Assembly (NCBI RefSeq): GCF_020781835.1
Contig: NZ_JAJGNJ010000010.1
Location: forward strand, 62,001-126,000
Direction of reading: 5' to 3'
DNA length: 64,000 nt
Source of the DNA: Microbacterium testaceum
GTDB taxonomy: Bacteria; Actinomycetota; Actinomycetes; Actinomycetales; Microbacteriaceae
The notes beneath the pieces are model-generated. The model made no database searches. It saw nothing but the letters and a program-made list of their open reading frames with translations, and was not told where the DNA came from. Shown here piece after piece: positions 49,463 through 58,460 of this stretch; the first letter of the stretch is position 1; every line of letters starts with the position of its first letter. A program made the position numbers and the translations under genes.

Positions 49463-50764
49463 ATGTCCGAGCACGACGCCGACCAGCCCGAGGTCGCCCG
49501 GGTGGCCGCCGACCTCATCCGGTTCGACACCACGAACTTCGGCGGAGGCCGGTCCCGGGGTGAACGCGAAGCCGCCGAGTACGTCGGCGCGTACCTCGAG
49601 GGCCTCGGCCTGGACACCGACTATTACGAGCCCATCGATCGGCGGACGAACGTGTGCGCGCGCGTTCCCGGGCGCAACCCCGACAAGCCGGCGCTCGTGC
49701 TGCACGGGCATCTCGACGTGGTTCCCGCCGTCGCCGAGGACTGGAGCGTCGACCCCTTCGCGGGCGAGATCCGCGACGGCATCCTGTGGGGCCGCGGTGC
49801 GGTCGACATGAAGGACATGGATGCCATGATCCTCACCGCCGTGGCCGACGTGCTGCGCGCGGGAGAGCAGCCCGAGCGCGACATCGTCGTGACGTTCTTC
49901 GCCGACGAGGAGAACGGCGGGGTCGAGGGTTCGGCGCTCGTCGTGCGCGACCGCCCCGAGTGGTTCGCGGGAGCGACCGAGGCCATCAGCGAGGTCGGTG
50001 GCTACTCGATCACGGTCGACGACCGGCGCGCGTACCTCCTGCAGGTCGGCGAGAAGGCGCTCTTGTGGATCAAGCTCGTCGCGCGCGGCCGTGCCGGACA
50101 CGGCAGTGCCCTGCACCCGGACAACGCCGTCACCGCCCTCGCCGAGGCCGTCGCCGCCCTCGGGCGCACCCGGTGGCCCATCCGGCTCACCGAGACGACG
50201 ACCCAGCTGCTCGCGGGGCTCGCCGACCTCACGGGCGACGACGCCGGCGACCCCGACCTGCTCGCGCAACGCGCGGGAGCGGCATCCGGGTTCCTCCGCT
50301 CGACCCTGCGCACGACGACCAACCCGACGGGCCTGACCGCCGGTTACAAGCACAACGTCATCCCCGACCGGGCCGAGGCGCTCGTCGACGTGCGCGTGCT
50401 CCCCGGAACCGAGGAGGCGGCGCTCGCCGACATCCGGCGCATCGTCGGCCCCGGGATCGAGATCGAGATCGTCCACCAGGACATCGGACTCGAAGTGCCG
50501 TTCGCGGGAGACCTCGTGGATGCCATGGTGGGCCAGCTCGCTCGCCACGACCCCGGCGTCCCGGTGATCCCCTATCTCATGGGCGGCGGCACCGACAACA
50601 AGGCCCTCGCCTCCCTCGGAATCTCCGGTTACGGGTTCGCGCCGTTGCGACTCCCGTCCGACCTCGACTTCACCGGGATGTTCCACGGTGTGGATGAGCG
50701 CGTCCCCGTCGACGCGCTCGAGTTCGGTCGACGAGTTCTCGCCGACCTCATCCGGACGTACTGA
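49463..50764 (+). CDS. M20-family metallopeptidase / amidohydrolase
   Basis: This 433-residue zinc hydrolase has metal ligands in '[12 protein letters not shown]' (His, with the Asp that follows), '[14 protein letters not shown]' (bridging Asp), '[13 protein letters not shown]' (catalytic Glu-Glu) and the distal His in '[13 protein letters not shown]' context. A lid dimerisation domain is inserted ('[15 protein letters not shown]'). Members include ArgE/DapE-like deacylases and dipeptidases. The ATG at 49463 lies 7 nt after TACCGT with no ribosome site, so it may be leaderless. It is the first chromosomal gene right of the element. Confidence 0.88.
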   Translation: MSEHDADQPEVARVAADLIRFDTTNFGGGRSRGEREAAEYVGAYLEGLGLDTDYYEPIDRRTNVCARVPGRNPDKPALVLHGHLDVVPAVAEDWSVDPFAGEIRDGILWGRGAVDMKDMDAMILTAVADVLRAGEQPERDIVVTFFADEENGGVEGSALVVRDRPEWFAGATEAISEVGGYSITVDDRRAYLLQVGEKALLWIKLVARGRAGHGSALHPDNAVTALAEAVAALGRTRWPIRLTETTTQLLAGLADLTGDDAGDPDLLAQRAGAASGFLRSTLRTTTNPTGLTAGYKHNVIPDRAEALVDVRVLPGTEEAALADIRRIVGPGIEIEIVHQDIGLEVPFAGDLVDAMVGQLARHDPGVPVIPYLMGGGTDNKALASLGISGYGFAPLRLPSDLDFTGMFHGVDERVPVDALEFGRRVLADLIRTY

Positions 50765-50772
50765 AGGACTCC

Positions 50773-51603
50773 ATGCACATCTTCGAGGTCATCATCCTCG
50801 GGCTCGTCCAGGGCCTGACCGAGTTCCTCCCCATCTCCTCCAGCGCGCACCTGCGCATCGTGGGCGAGATCCTGCCGTCGGCGACCGACCCGGGCGCGAC
50901 CTTCACTGCGATCACGCAGATCGGCACCGAGCTGGCCGTCCTGCTGTTCTTCTGGCGCACCATCGTGCGGATCATCTCGCGGTGGGCCCAGTCGCTCAGC
51001 GGCAAGGTGCCGCGCAACGACCCCGACGCCCGCATGGGGTGGTTGATCATCATCGGAACCATCCCGATCGGCATCCTGGGCTTCCTCTTCCAGAGCGTCA
51101 TCCGCGACACCTTCCGGAACCTGTGGCTCGTGGCCATCGTGCTGATCGTGTTCGGCGTGATCCTGGGCGTCGCCGACCGCTACGGACGGCGCACGCGGGA
51201 GCTCACCGATCTCACCTATCCCCACGGTCTCGCGTACGGCGCTGCCCAGGCGCTGGCGCTCATCCCCGGCGTCTCCCGCTCGGGAGCGACGACGACGCTG
51301 GGCCTGGCGCTGGGGTACTCCCGCACGGCAGCGGCCGAGTACGCGTTCCTGCTCGCGGTGCCCGCGGTGTTCGCCAGCGGATTCTACGAGCTCTCCCAGA
51401 GCTTCGAGGAGCCCGGCGGGCCGTACAACCTGGGCGAGACGGCGATCGCCACCGTCGTCGCCTTCGCCGTCGGCTACGCCGTCATCGCGTACCTGATGCG
51501 CTACCTGAAGCGGGGCAGCTTCCTGCCGTTCGTCATCTACCGCGTGGTTCTGGGCGCCGTGCTCATCGTGCTGCTGGCCCTGGGGGTGCTGCAGCCGTAC
51601 TGA
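50773..51603 (+). CDS. uppP: undecaprenyl-diphosphatase
   Basis: This 276-residue integral membrane protein has both family motifs: '[17 protein letters not shown]' near the N-terminus and '[16 protein letters not shown]' about two thirds along. It dephosphorylates undecaprenyl diphosphate outside the membrane, recycling the lipid carrier for cell-wall synthesis and giving bacitracin tolerance. It starts 8 nt after the peptidase stop, so they are probably one transcript, and a strong terminator follows at 51617-51656. Confidence 0.95.
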   Translation: MHIFEVIILGLVQGLTEFLPISSSAHLRIVGEILPSATDPGATFTAITQIGTELAVLLFFWRTIVRIISRWAQSLSGKVPRNDPDARMGWLIIIGTIPIGILGFLFQSVIRDTFRNLWLVAIVLIVFGVILGVADRYGRRTRELTDLTYPHGLAYGAAQALALIPGVSRSGATTTLGLALGYSRTAAAEYAFLLAVPAVFASGFYELSQSFEEPGGPYNLGETAIATVVAFAVGYAVIAYLMRYLKRGSFLPFVIYRVVLGAVLIVLLALGVLQPY

Positions 51604-51616
51604 GTCCGTCGCGGAG

Positions 51617-51656
51617 ACGAGGAGGGCGCCGTCCCACGGGGCGGCGCCCTCCTCGT
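51617..51656. terminator. bidirectional hairpin terminator between uppP and the PAC2 gene
   Basis: A perfect 15-bp stem (51617-51631 with 51642-51656) has a 10-nt loop. It lies between two convergent genes, 13 nt after the uppP stop and ending 1 nt before the PAC2 stop. Confidence 0.85.
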
Positions 51657-52523
51657 TCAGCGCCGGGGCGGATCGTCGCGCCCCGGCTTGGTCGGCCCGT
51701 CGCCGCCGCGGCGCAGATAGCGCTCGAACTCCTGGGCGATGGCATCCCCGGATGCCTCCGGCGAGTCCCACGTGTCGCGGGTCTGCTCGAGCTGGTGGAT
51801 GTAGTCGCGCATCTCGTCGTCGTCGGCGGCCGCCGCGTCGATCGAGGCCTCCCACGCGAGCGCCTCGGCGGCGAGCTCGCCCCGCGGAACCGCGATGCCG
51901 GAGACCGTCTCGAGCCGATCGAGCAGCGCGAGCGTCGCCTTGGGGGAGGGCGTGTGCCCGGCGACGTAGTGGGGGACGCTGGCCCACAGGCTCGCCGTCG
52001 GGATGCCGGCCCGTTCGGCCGCGTCGCCGAGGGCGCTGAGAATCCCCACCGGGCCCTCGTACAGGCTGCGCTCGAGACCCAGCGACTGGCGCACCGCGTC
52101 GTTGTCGCTGCCGGCGAACACCGAGATCGGGCGGGTGTGCGGAACATCGGACATCATCGAGCCCAGCGCGACGAAGCCCGTGATGTCCTCGCGCAGGGCG
52201 ACGTCGATGAACTCGGCAGCGAAGGCCTGCCAGGCCCGCGCGGGTTCGACGCCGACGAGCAGCCAGATCTCGGGGTCGTCGGTGCGGTGCGCGGGACGCA
52301 GGAGCGTCGCTTCCGGCCACGTGAGGGTGCGGCGGCCCTCGGCATCCACTCCGACCTGAGGACGCGTGTACTGGTAGTCGAAGTACAGCTCGGGATCGAC
52401 GGAGTGCACCACTTCGTAGTCGGCGCCGGTGCGCAGCATCGCTGCCGCGGCCGAGGCCGCCTCTCCGGCGTCGTTCCACCCGTCGAAAGCGGCGACGATG
52501 ATCCGGCGACCCAGTGCGTCCAC
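51657..52523 (-). CDS. PAC2-family protein
   Basis: This 288-residue protein has the PAC2 (proteasome assembly chaperone 2-like) fold: 'IIVAAFDGWNDAGEAASAAAAML', 'PEIWLLVGVEPARAWQAFAAEFI' and 'VPHYVAGHTPSPKATLALLDRLE'. Bacterial members are widespread in actinobacteria near housekeeping genes with no firm function. The C-terminal part is acidic with a proline-rich end. It is divergent from the HAD gene. Confidence 0.88.
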   Translation of the reverse strand: MDALGRRIIVAAFDGWNDAGEAASAAAAMLRTGADYEVVHSVDPELYFDYQYTRPQVGVDAEGRRTLTWPEATLLRPAHRTDDPEIWLLVGVEPARAWQAFAAEFIDVALREDITGFVALGSMMSDVPHTRPISVFAGSDNDAVRQSLGLERSLYEGPVGILSALGDAAERAGIPTASLWASVPHYVAGHTPSPKATLALLDRLETVSGIAVPRGELAAEALAWEASIDAAAADDDEMRDYIHQLEQTRDTWDSPEASGDAIAQEFERYLRRGGDGPTKPGRDDPPRR

Positions 52524-52609
52524 GCAACCTCCTCTGCCCCTGCGGGGCTGGATAACCAGGATAGGCGCATGCGCCCGGGTGAGCGCTCGGGGCGGGGGAG
52601 TGCGCTGGA

Positions 52610-52621
52610 TACGATGGAACG
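52610..52621 (+). promoter_or_regulatory. leaderless promoter -10 box of the HAD gene
   Basis: TACGAT at 52610-52615 ends exactly 6 nt before the ATG at 52622, with no ribosome site in between. Confidence 0.55.
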
Positions 52622-53326
52622 ATGACTTCCCCCGCCCCCGCCGCCGTCCTGTGGGACATGGACGGCACCCTGGTCGACACCGAACCGTTCTGGATGGCGG
52701 CGGAGACCCCGCTCGTCGAGCGGTTCGGCGGCACGTGGTCGCACGCGCAGGCGCTCGGCATGGTCGGTCTCGCGCTCGAGGACTCGGCCCGCCTGCTCCA
52801 GAACGCCGGTGTCCCGTGGGGCGTCGACGAGATCATCGCCCATCTGACCGACGAGGTGCTGCGCCAGCTGGCCGTCCAGGGCGTGCCGTTCCGGCCGGGC
52901 GCCCGTGAGATGCTCGCCGATCTGAAGCGCGCCGGCGTCAAGACGGCCCTCGTGACGATGTCGATGCGGCGCATGGCGCTGTCGGTGGTCGACCTCATCG
53001 ACTTCCCTGCCTTCGACATCGTGGTCGCGGGCGACGACGTCGCACGGCCCAAGCCGCACCCCGACCCCTACCTCCAGGCCGCCGAAGCGCTCGGGGTCGA
53101 TATCCTCGACACCGTCGCGATCGAGGACTCGCCCAACGGACTGCGCTCCGCCCTCGCCAGCGGGGCGGTCACCCTGGGTGTCCCGCTCATGGTGTCGCTC
53201 GACGAGATCGGGGCGCACGCGCTGTGGCCGAGCCTCGACGGGCGCGGCGCCGCCGACCTGGCCGCCCTCCACGCCGCCCACGCCCCGATCGTCGCGACGG
53301 CGACCGAACCGCAGGAGACCCGATGA
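52622..53326 (+). CDS. HAD-superfamily phosphatase (beta-phosphoglucomutase-like)
   Basis: This 234-residue protein has motif I 'LWDMDGTLVDTEP' (nucleophile Asp12, acid/base Asp14), a helical cap, motif II Thr in 'ALVTMSMRR', Lys in 'RPKPHPDPYLQAAEALGVD' and motif IV 'AIEDSPNGLRSALASG'. Such enzymes hydrolyse small phosphorylated metabolites; the substrate cannot be chosen. Its stop overlaps the start of the trmI gene by 4 nt, so both are co-expressed. Confidence 0.88.
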   Translation: MTSPAPAAVLWDMDGTLVDTEPFWMAAETPLVERFGGTWSHAQALGMVGLALEDSARLLQNAGVPWGVDEIIAHLTDEVLRQLAVQGVPFRPGAREMLADLKRAGVKTALVTMSMRRMALSVVDLIDFPAFDIVVAGDDVARPKPHPDPYLQAAEALGVDILDTVAIEDSPNGLRSALASGAVTLGVPLMVSLDEIGAHALWPSLDGRGAADLAALHAAHAPIVATATEPQETR

Positions 53327-54348
53327 GCGAGACCCCGCACCTGAGCGGCCCCTTCCGGGTCGGCGACCGCGTGCAGCTGACCGGGCCCAAGGGCCGCCTG
53401 CACACCATCACCCTGCGCGAGAACGGCGAGTTGCACACCCACAACGGCGTTCTCAAGCACGAGCTCCTCGTCGGTCAGCCCGACGGCAGCGTCGTGACCA
53501 ACAGCTCCGGCCACGACTACCTGGCGCTGCGTCCGCTGCTGCGTGACTTCGTGATGTCCATGCCGCGCGGAGCGGCGATCGTCTATCCGAAGGACGCCGC
53601 GCAGATCCTGTCGCAGGCCGATGTGTTCCCCGGGGCGACCGTCGTCGAGGCCGGTGTCGGATCGGGTGCGCTGTCGCTGTGGCTGTTGCGGGCGATCGGC
53701 CCCAGCGGCCGGCTGGTGTCGTTCGAACGCCGAGAGGAGTTCGCCGACGTCGCCCGCGCCAACGTCGAGACCTTCCTGGGCGCCACGCCGCCCACGTGGG
53801 AGGTCGTCGTGGGCGACCTCGTCGAGAGCCTCCCGGACGCTGTGGCCCCCGCGTCCGTCGACCGTGTCGTGCTCGACATGCTCGCGCCGTGGGAGTGCAT
53901 CGACGCCGCGGCCGACGCTCTGACGCCCGGCGGCGTCGTGCTCTGCTACGTCGCCACCGCGACCCAGCTCAGCCGCGTCGCGGAGTACATCCGCGGAACG
54001 GGGCTGTTCACCGACCCGGATGCCTCCGAGACGATGGTGCGCGGCTGGCACGTCGAAGGACTCGCCGTCCGCCCTGACCACCGCATGGTCGCGCACACCG
54101 GGTTCCTCCTGACGGCTCGCCGCCTGGCCCCCGGCGCGGTGCCGCCCGAGGTCAAGCGCCGAGCGTCGAAGTCGAGCTACGGCGACGAAGACGTCGAGCT
54201 GTGGACCCCCGGCGCCGTCGGCGACCGCGAGATCACCGACAAGAACCTCCGCAAGCGCGTGCGCGAGGCGCAGAAGGCCGCGGACGGCGTGCGCGGTCGC
54301 GGGGGAGACGCCGTCGCCGCGGCGGAGACGCCCGACGCGAACGCCTAA
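53323..54348 (+). CDS. trmI: tRNA (adenine-N1)-methyltransferase, position 58
   Basis: This 341-residue protein has a small N-terminal beta domain ('PFRVGDRVQLTGPKGRLHTITL'), then a Rossmann methyltransferase domain with 'VVEAGVGSGALSLWLLRAIGP' (S-adenosylmethionine loop), 'DRVVLDMLAPWECI' and 'VLCYVATATQLSR'. The C-terminal tail (about 300-341) is charged. It makes m1A58 in the T-loop of tRNAs as a homotetramer. It directly precedes the FKBP-pafBC cluster. Confidence 0.92.
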   Translation: MSETPHLSGPFRVGDRVQLTGPKGRLHTITLRENGELHTHNGVLKHELLVGQPDGSVVTNSSGHDYLALRPLLRDFVMSMPRGAAIVYPKDAAQILSQADVFPGATVVEAGVGSGALSLWLLRAIGPSGRLVSFERREEFADVARANVETFLGATPPTWEVVVGDLVESLPDAVAPASVDRVVLDMLAPWECIDAAADALTPGGVVLCYVATATQLSRVAEYIRGTGLFTDPDASETMVRGWHVEGLAVRPDHRMVAHTGFLLTARRLAPGAVPPEVKRRASKSSYGDEDVELWTPGAVGDREITDKNLRKRVREAQKAADGVRGRGGDAVAAAETPDANA

Positions 54349-54357
54349 ACTGATCCG
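54346..54357 (+). promoter_or_regulatory. leaderless promoter -10 box of the FKBP lipoprotein gene
   Basis: TAAACT at 54346-54351 overlaps the trmI stop codon and ends exactly 6 nt before the GTG at 54358. Confidence 0.6.
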
Positions 54358-55305
54358 GTGCGCAGACTTCCCGCCTTCGTCGCCGTGACCGCCCTGGCCG
54401 GAATGGGCCTCGTCGGATGCTCGGCATCCGCCGGATCCTCCTGTGCGGCGCCCAGCGCCGACCCGCGCGCGGCCGACGCCGTCACCGTCTCAGGCGACGT
54501 GGGTACGCAGCCCGACGTGCAGGTGCGGTCGCCGTTCCTGCCCGAGTCCCGCTCGGTGCACACGGTGGTCGCCGGCGACGGAGAGCGCATCACGCAGGCC
54601 GACCAGCTCGTGCTGCTCGACCTCACGGTCTACGACGGGATCACCGGCGAGCGCATCGTCGGCTCGCGATACGACGGTGACGTCACCAACGCGCAGCCCC
54701 TGTCGGAGTGGGATGCCACCTTCCCGGACTTCTCGTCCGCGATGCTGTGCTCGACGCAGGGATCGCGCGTCGTCGTCTCGATGCCGTACGACAGCGTGGG
54801 GGAGCAGGCTGCCGAGGGTCTCGGCATCCCCGCGGGCGGTTCGGCCGTCGTCGTCGCCGATGTCGAGCGCGTCTACCTCCCCGCCGCCGACGGCGCCGAC
54901 CAGTTCACCGCCGGCTTCGGTCTCCCGACGGTCGTGCGCGCCCCCGGCGGGCAGCCGGGCGTGACGATCCCCGATGGCGAGGCGCCGTCCGAGGTGTCGG
55001 TGCAGACGCTGAAGAAGGGCGACGGGCCCGAGCTGACGGCCGACGCCACGGCCCGCGTGCACGTCCTCGGCGTGGCCTGGAACGACCGTGAGCAGTTCGC
55101 GACGACGTGGGGCAGGACCCCGATCGCGGCGCCCCCGTCGCAGATGCCGGCCGCGATCGCGTCGGCGCTGGAAGGACAGACCGTCGGTTCCCAGGTGCTG
55201 GTCGTGGTCCCCGCCGACCAGACCGCCGAAGACCAGCAGGCGTTCCGCGCGCCCGCCGACACGGCCCTGGTCTACGTCTTCGACATCGTCGGCGTCGACG
55301 GCTGA
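54358..55305 (+). CDS. FKBP-type peptidyl-prolyl isomerase-like lipoprotein
   Basis: This 315-residue protein has a signal peptide with lipobox 'LVGC' (Cys21) and two FKBP-like halves. The second half (about 195-315) ends 'VGSQVLVVVPAD', 'DTALVYVFDIVGVDG', typical of FKBP domains. The first half is more diverged. It would be anchored outside the membrane and help fold exported proteins, which suits its place just upstream of the tat genes. The GTG start lies 6 nt after a -10 box. Confidence 0.82.
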   Translation: MRRLPAFVAVTALAGMGLVGCSASAGSSCAAPSADPRAADAVTVSGDVGTQPDVQVRSPFLPESRSVHTVVAGDGERITQADQLVLLDLTVYDGITGERIVGSRYDGDVTNAQPLSEWDATFPDFSSAMLCSTQGSRVVVSMPYDSVGEQAAEGLGIPAGGSAVVVADVERVYLPAADGADQFTAGFGLPTVVRAPGGQPGVTIPDGEAPSEVSVQTLKKGDGPELTADATARVHVLGVAWNDREQFATTWGRTPIAAPPSQMPAAIASALEGQTVGSQVLVVVPADQTAEDQQAFRAPADTALVYVFDIVGVDG

Positions 55306-55319
55306 GACCGGCCGGCGCC

Positions 55320-55331
55320 TAGGATGGGCGG
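55320..55331 (+). promoter_or_regulatory. leaderless promoter -10 box of pafB
   Basis: TAGGAT at 55320-55325 ends exactly 6 nt before the GTG at 55332; no ribosome site is present. Confidence 0.6.
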
Positions 55332-56324
55332 GTGTCCGCCGCATCCGCCCGACCCGCTCCCGAAGAGCGTCTGGTCAACCTGGTCGTCGCCCTCATGGCG
55401 ACCGAACAGGGGCTGACCAAGGACACGATCCTCTCGTCCGTGGCCGGATACCGCGAGCAGTACGAAGCGGGGGCGTCGAAGGACGCCCTCGAGAAGATGT
55501 TCGAGCGCGACAAGGAGAATCTGCGTGGCCTCGGCGTGCCGATCGAGACGATCGGCGACCGCTCCGACCCCGACGATCTGCGCGAGGCGCGCTACCGTGT
55601 GCCGACGGCCGAGTACGCGCTGCCCGAGGACATCTCGTTCAGCCCGGCCGAGGTCGCGCTGCTGAACATCGCGGGCAGTGTCTGGGGCAGCGAGTCGCTG
55701 TCGGCCGACGCTCGCAGCGGCCTGCGCAAGATCCGCGCGCTGGGCATCGCCGTCGATGAGCCGATCATCGGGTACGCGCCTCGTATCCGGGCACGGGACG
55801 CGGCCTTTCCCGCTCTGCAGCGCGCGATCGAGCAGTGCCGCGTCGTGACGTTCAGCTACCTGCGTCCCGGCGACGCGCGTTCGCGCGAGCGTCGTATCCG
55901 CCCGCTCGCGCTGCTGGAGTACGAGGCCCGGTGGCACGTCTTCGGCTTCGACCTGACGATGGATGCCGAGCGCACCTTCCTGCTCTCACGCATCGTCGGC
56001 GACGTGACGGTGACCCGCGAGCGCTTCGACGAGGCGTTGCGCGTCGGTGCCGGGGAGCGCGCCCTCTCCGGCCTCGAAGCCGTCGCCCGGCGGCAGCGGG
56101 CCCTGCTGGAGGTCCATCCGGGCACCGAGGCGGCGCTGCGGCTCTCGCGGCGGGCGGAGGCGGCGGAGCAGGGGATCGTGGTTCCCTACGTCGACCTGCA
56201 CGTCTTCGCCGACGAGCTGGCCTCCTACGGTCCCGAGGTCCGCGTGGTCGCGCCCGACGATCTGCGCGACGAAGTGATCCGGCGCCTGCGCGCCACGCTC
56301 GACCTGCACGGGGGCGCCGCGTGA
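55332..56324 (+). CDS. pafB: WYL-domain transcriptional regulator PafB
   Basis: This 330-residue protein has an N-terminal winged helix ('RLVNLVVALMATEQGLTKDTILSSVAGYREQYE', 'FERDKENLRGLGVPIET') and a WYL domain ('CRVVTFSYLRPGDARSRERRIRPLALLEYEARWHVFGFDL'). With PafC it forms the heterodimer that activates the LexA-independent DNA-damage response in mycobacteria (established there). It overlaps pafC by 4 nt. Gene order pafB-pafC-tatA-tatC-helY is the conserved actinobacterial one. Confidence 0.92.
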   Translation: MSAASARPAPEERLVNLVVALMATEQGLTKDTILSSVAGYREQYEAGASKDALEKMFERDKENLRGLGVPIETIGDRSDPDDLREARYRVPTAEYALPEDISFSPAEVALLNIAGSVWGSESLSADARSGLRKIRALGIAVDEPIIGYAPRIRARDAAFPALQRAIEQCRVVTFSYLRPGDARSRERRIRPLALLEYEARWHVFGFDLTMDAERTFLLSRIVGDVTVTRERFDEALRVGAGERALSGLEAVARRQRALLEVHPGTEAALRLSRRAEAAEQGIVVPYVDLHVFADELASYGPEVRVVAPDDLRDEVIRRLRATLDLHGGAA

Positions 56325-57304
56325 GCTCCGACCGCTCTCTTCCGGCCCTCGACCGGGCGGCGCTCCTGCTCCAGCTCGTGCCCTACATCGTCGGCAAGGG
56401 CGAGGTCTCGATCGCCGAGGCCGCGGCCGACTTCGATGTCACCGCGGACCAGATGCGGGCGATGGTCGAACGTCTCACCGTCATCGGTCTGCCCGGCGAA
56501 GGCGGGTACTGGCAGCTGCCGAACGAGCTGTTCGACATCGACTGGGACCTCCTCGACCGCGACGACGTCATCTCCATCACCAACACGGTGGGCCTCGAGC
56601 GCTCTCCGCGGCTGACCGCACGCGAAGCCGCCGCGCTTTTGGCCGGGCTCCAGCTGACTCGCACACTGCCCGGGGTCGGAGACAGCGCCCTCGTGTCGGG
56701 GCTGCTGGCCAAACTCGCTCGCGGCGCCTCGTCGACGCCTCCGGCGGTGATCGTCGCGCCGGGTCCCGTGGACGGTGTCCGCGATGTCGTGGACCGGGCT
56801 CTGCGGCGTGGCGTCGCGGTGTCGTTCACGTACCGCGCGCCGGGAGCGAAGCCGACCACCCGCACGGTGGACCCGATCAAGGTGCACATCGCGGGCGGGC
56901 AGTGGTACCTGCAGGGCTGGTGCCACACGCGCCAGGCCGTGCGCACGTTCCACCTGGAACGTGTGAGCGATCCCGTGCTCACCGCCATCCCCGCCGTCCA
57001 CGGCGCCGACCCGGTCCCGGAGCTGTTCGCCCCGGCCGACGACGAGGTCGTCGCGAGGTTCCGGTTCCCGCGTGCCGTCGCGCCGCTGCTGTCCGACTAT
57101 CTCGAGCGCGCCACGATCGAGGGCGAGGGCGACGTCGCGGTGGCCTCGCTCCGGTTGGCCGACGAGCAGAGCCTCAAGCGCCTCGCGGCCCGACGCGGAG
57201 GCGAGGTCGAACTGCTCGAGCCCGTCGGCGCGCGCCGGGCGGCGGCGGCGTGGGCGGCGGCGGGCCTCGCGCAGTACGGCGGAGATGTCTCGCCCACGGG
57301 GTGA
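56321..57304 (+). CDS. pafC: WYL-domain transcriptional regulator PafC
   Basis: This 327-residue protein has a winged helix ('LVPYIVGKGEVSIAEAAADFDVTADQMRAMVERLTVIGLPG') followed by WYL ('RRGVAVSFTYRAPGAKPTTRTVDPIKVHIAGGQWYLQGWCHTRQAVRTFHLERV') and the WYL C-terminal extension. GTG at 56321 overlaps the pafB stop. It is the partner of PafB; the WYL domains are thought to sense single-stranded DNA. Confidence 0.92.
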   Translation: MSSDRSLPALDRAALLLQLVPYIVGKGEVSIAEAAADFDVTADQMRAMVERLTVIGLPGEGGYWQLPNELFDIDWDLLDRDDVISITNTVGLERSPRLTAREAAALLAGLQLTRTLPGVGDSALVSGLLAKLARGASSTPPAVIVAPGPVDGVRDVVDRALRRGVAVSFTYRAPGAKPTTRTVDPIKVHIAGGQWYLQGWCHTRQAVRTFHLERVSDPVLTAIPAVHGADPVPELFAPADDEVVARFRFPRAVAPLLSDYLERATIEGEGDVAVASLRLADEQSLKRLAARRGGEVELLEPVGARRAAAAWAAAGLAQYGGDVSPTG

Positions 57305-57343
57305 ACGCGCCGCGCTCCGCGGCCCTCGGGGAGGTGCGCGAGT

Positions 57344-57383
57344 TACACTGAAGGCCACGCCCGAACGAGACTGAGGAGTCCTC
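57344..57383 (+). promoter_or_regulatory. promoter and ribosome site of tatA
   Basis: TACACT at 57344-57349 could be a -10 box, and GGAG about 7 nt before the ATG at 57384 is a normal ribosome site. The tat genes may thus have their own promoter besides readthrough from pafBC. Confidence 0.45.
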
Positions 57384-57638
57384 ATGCTAGGCAATCTGAA
57401 CGGATGGCACCTGCTGATCGTTCTCGCGGTCATCCTGCTGCTGTTCGGTGCCGCGAAGCTCCCCGCGCTCGCGAAGAGCGTCGGCCAGTCGGCACGTGTC
57501 TTCAAGAGCGAGATGAAGGAGATGAAGCGCGACGACGAGGTTGCGGGGAACGCTCCGGACGCGCCGCGTGCGACCGAGGCCGGCTCGGCCTCGTCCGTGG
57601 CACCCGAGAAGCGTGCGTCGAACGACACTCCCGCATAG
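57384..57638 (+). CDS. tatA: Sec-independent translocase subunit TatA
   Basis: This 84-residue protein has one N-terminal membrane helix ('GWHLLIVLAVILLLFGAAKLPALAKSVGQSARVFKSEMKEM'), the Phe-Gly hinge and an amphipathic helix followed by an acidic tail. It multimerises to form the twin-arginine translocation pore with TatC, 3 nt downstream. Confidence 0.95.
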   Translation: MLGNLNGWHLLIVLAVILLLFGAAKLPALAKSVGQSARVFKSEMKEMKRDDEVAGNAPDAPRATEAGSASSVAPEKRASNDTPA

Positions 57639-57641
57639 CGC

Positions 57642-58460
57642 GTGACCACGGCAGGACCGCCGCGGATCGAGGTGCCGGAGGGACCGCGGCGAGACAAGCG
57701 CATGTCCATCGGCGCCCACCTGGTCGAACTCCGGAAGCGCCTGATGATCGCCGCCGCGGCACTCGTCGTGGGCATGATCGTGGCGTTCCTCATCACCGAT
57801 CCGGTGATCGCGTGGATCACAGAGCCGATCCGGGTCATCACCGAGCGACGCGGTGACGACTTCTCCGCGCTCAACTTCACGAACGTGACGTCGGCCTTCG
57901 ATCTCCGGATGCGGATCGCGTTCTCGATCGGCATCTTCCTCTCGGCCCCGGTGTGGCTGTGGCAGATCTGGGCGTTCGTGATGCCGGGTCTGACCCGAAA
58001 AGAGATCCGCTACACCGTCGGCTTCGTCGGCGCGGCCGTTCCGCTGTTCTTCGTCGGCTGCTGGGTCGGCATGCTGATCGTCCCGCACGTCATCGAGCTC
58101 ATGTGGGGCTTCACCCCCGAGGGCGGCGTGAACTTCTACAACGCGCCCGACTATTACGATTTCGTGTTCAAGCTGATGATCGTCATCGGCGTCGCGTTCG
58201 TCCTGCCGGTGTTCCTCGTGGCGCTCAATGTCGCGGGCGTCATGAGCGGACGCGCGATCCTCAAAGGGTGGCGCGTGGCGATCATCATCGCGACGGTCTT
58301 CGCCGCCCTCGCCACCCCGGCCGCCGACATCATCAGCATGCTGATGCTGGCCGGCATCCTGATCATCCTGTTCTTCGCGGCCGCCGGCATATCGATGCTG
58401 TTCGACCGGCGCAAGGCCCGTCGCGCGACCGCGGCGGGGCTGCCAGGATCGACCGCGTGA
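57642..58460 (+). CDS. tatC: Sec-independent translocase subunit TatC
   Basis: This 272-residue protein has six membrane helices. Conserved parts include 'MSIGAHLVELRKRLMIAA' (signal-peptide recognition), 'LWQIWAFVMPGLTRKEIRY' and 'LATPAADIISMLMLAGI'. A GTG at 57642 starts 3 nt after tatA. The stop overlaps the helicase gene start. It recognises twin-arginine signal peptides of folded cargo. Confidence 0.95.
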   Translation: MTTAGPPRIEVPEGPRRDKRMSIGAHLVELRKRLMIAAAALVVGMIVAFLITDPVIAWITEPIRVITERRGDDFSALNFTNVTSAFDLRMRIAFSIGIFLSAPVWLWQIWAFVMPGLTRKEIRYTVGFVGAAVPLFFVGCWVGMLIVPHVIELMWGFTPEGGVNFYNAPDYYDFVFKLMIVIGVAFVLPVFLVALNVAGVMSGRAILKGWRVAIIIATVFAALATPAADIISMLMLAGILIILFFAAAGISMLFDRRKARRATAAGLPGSTA

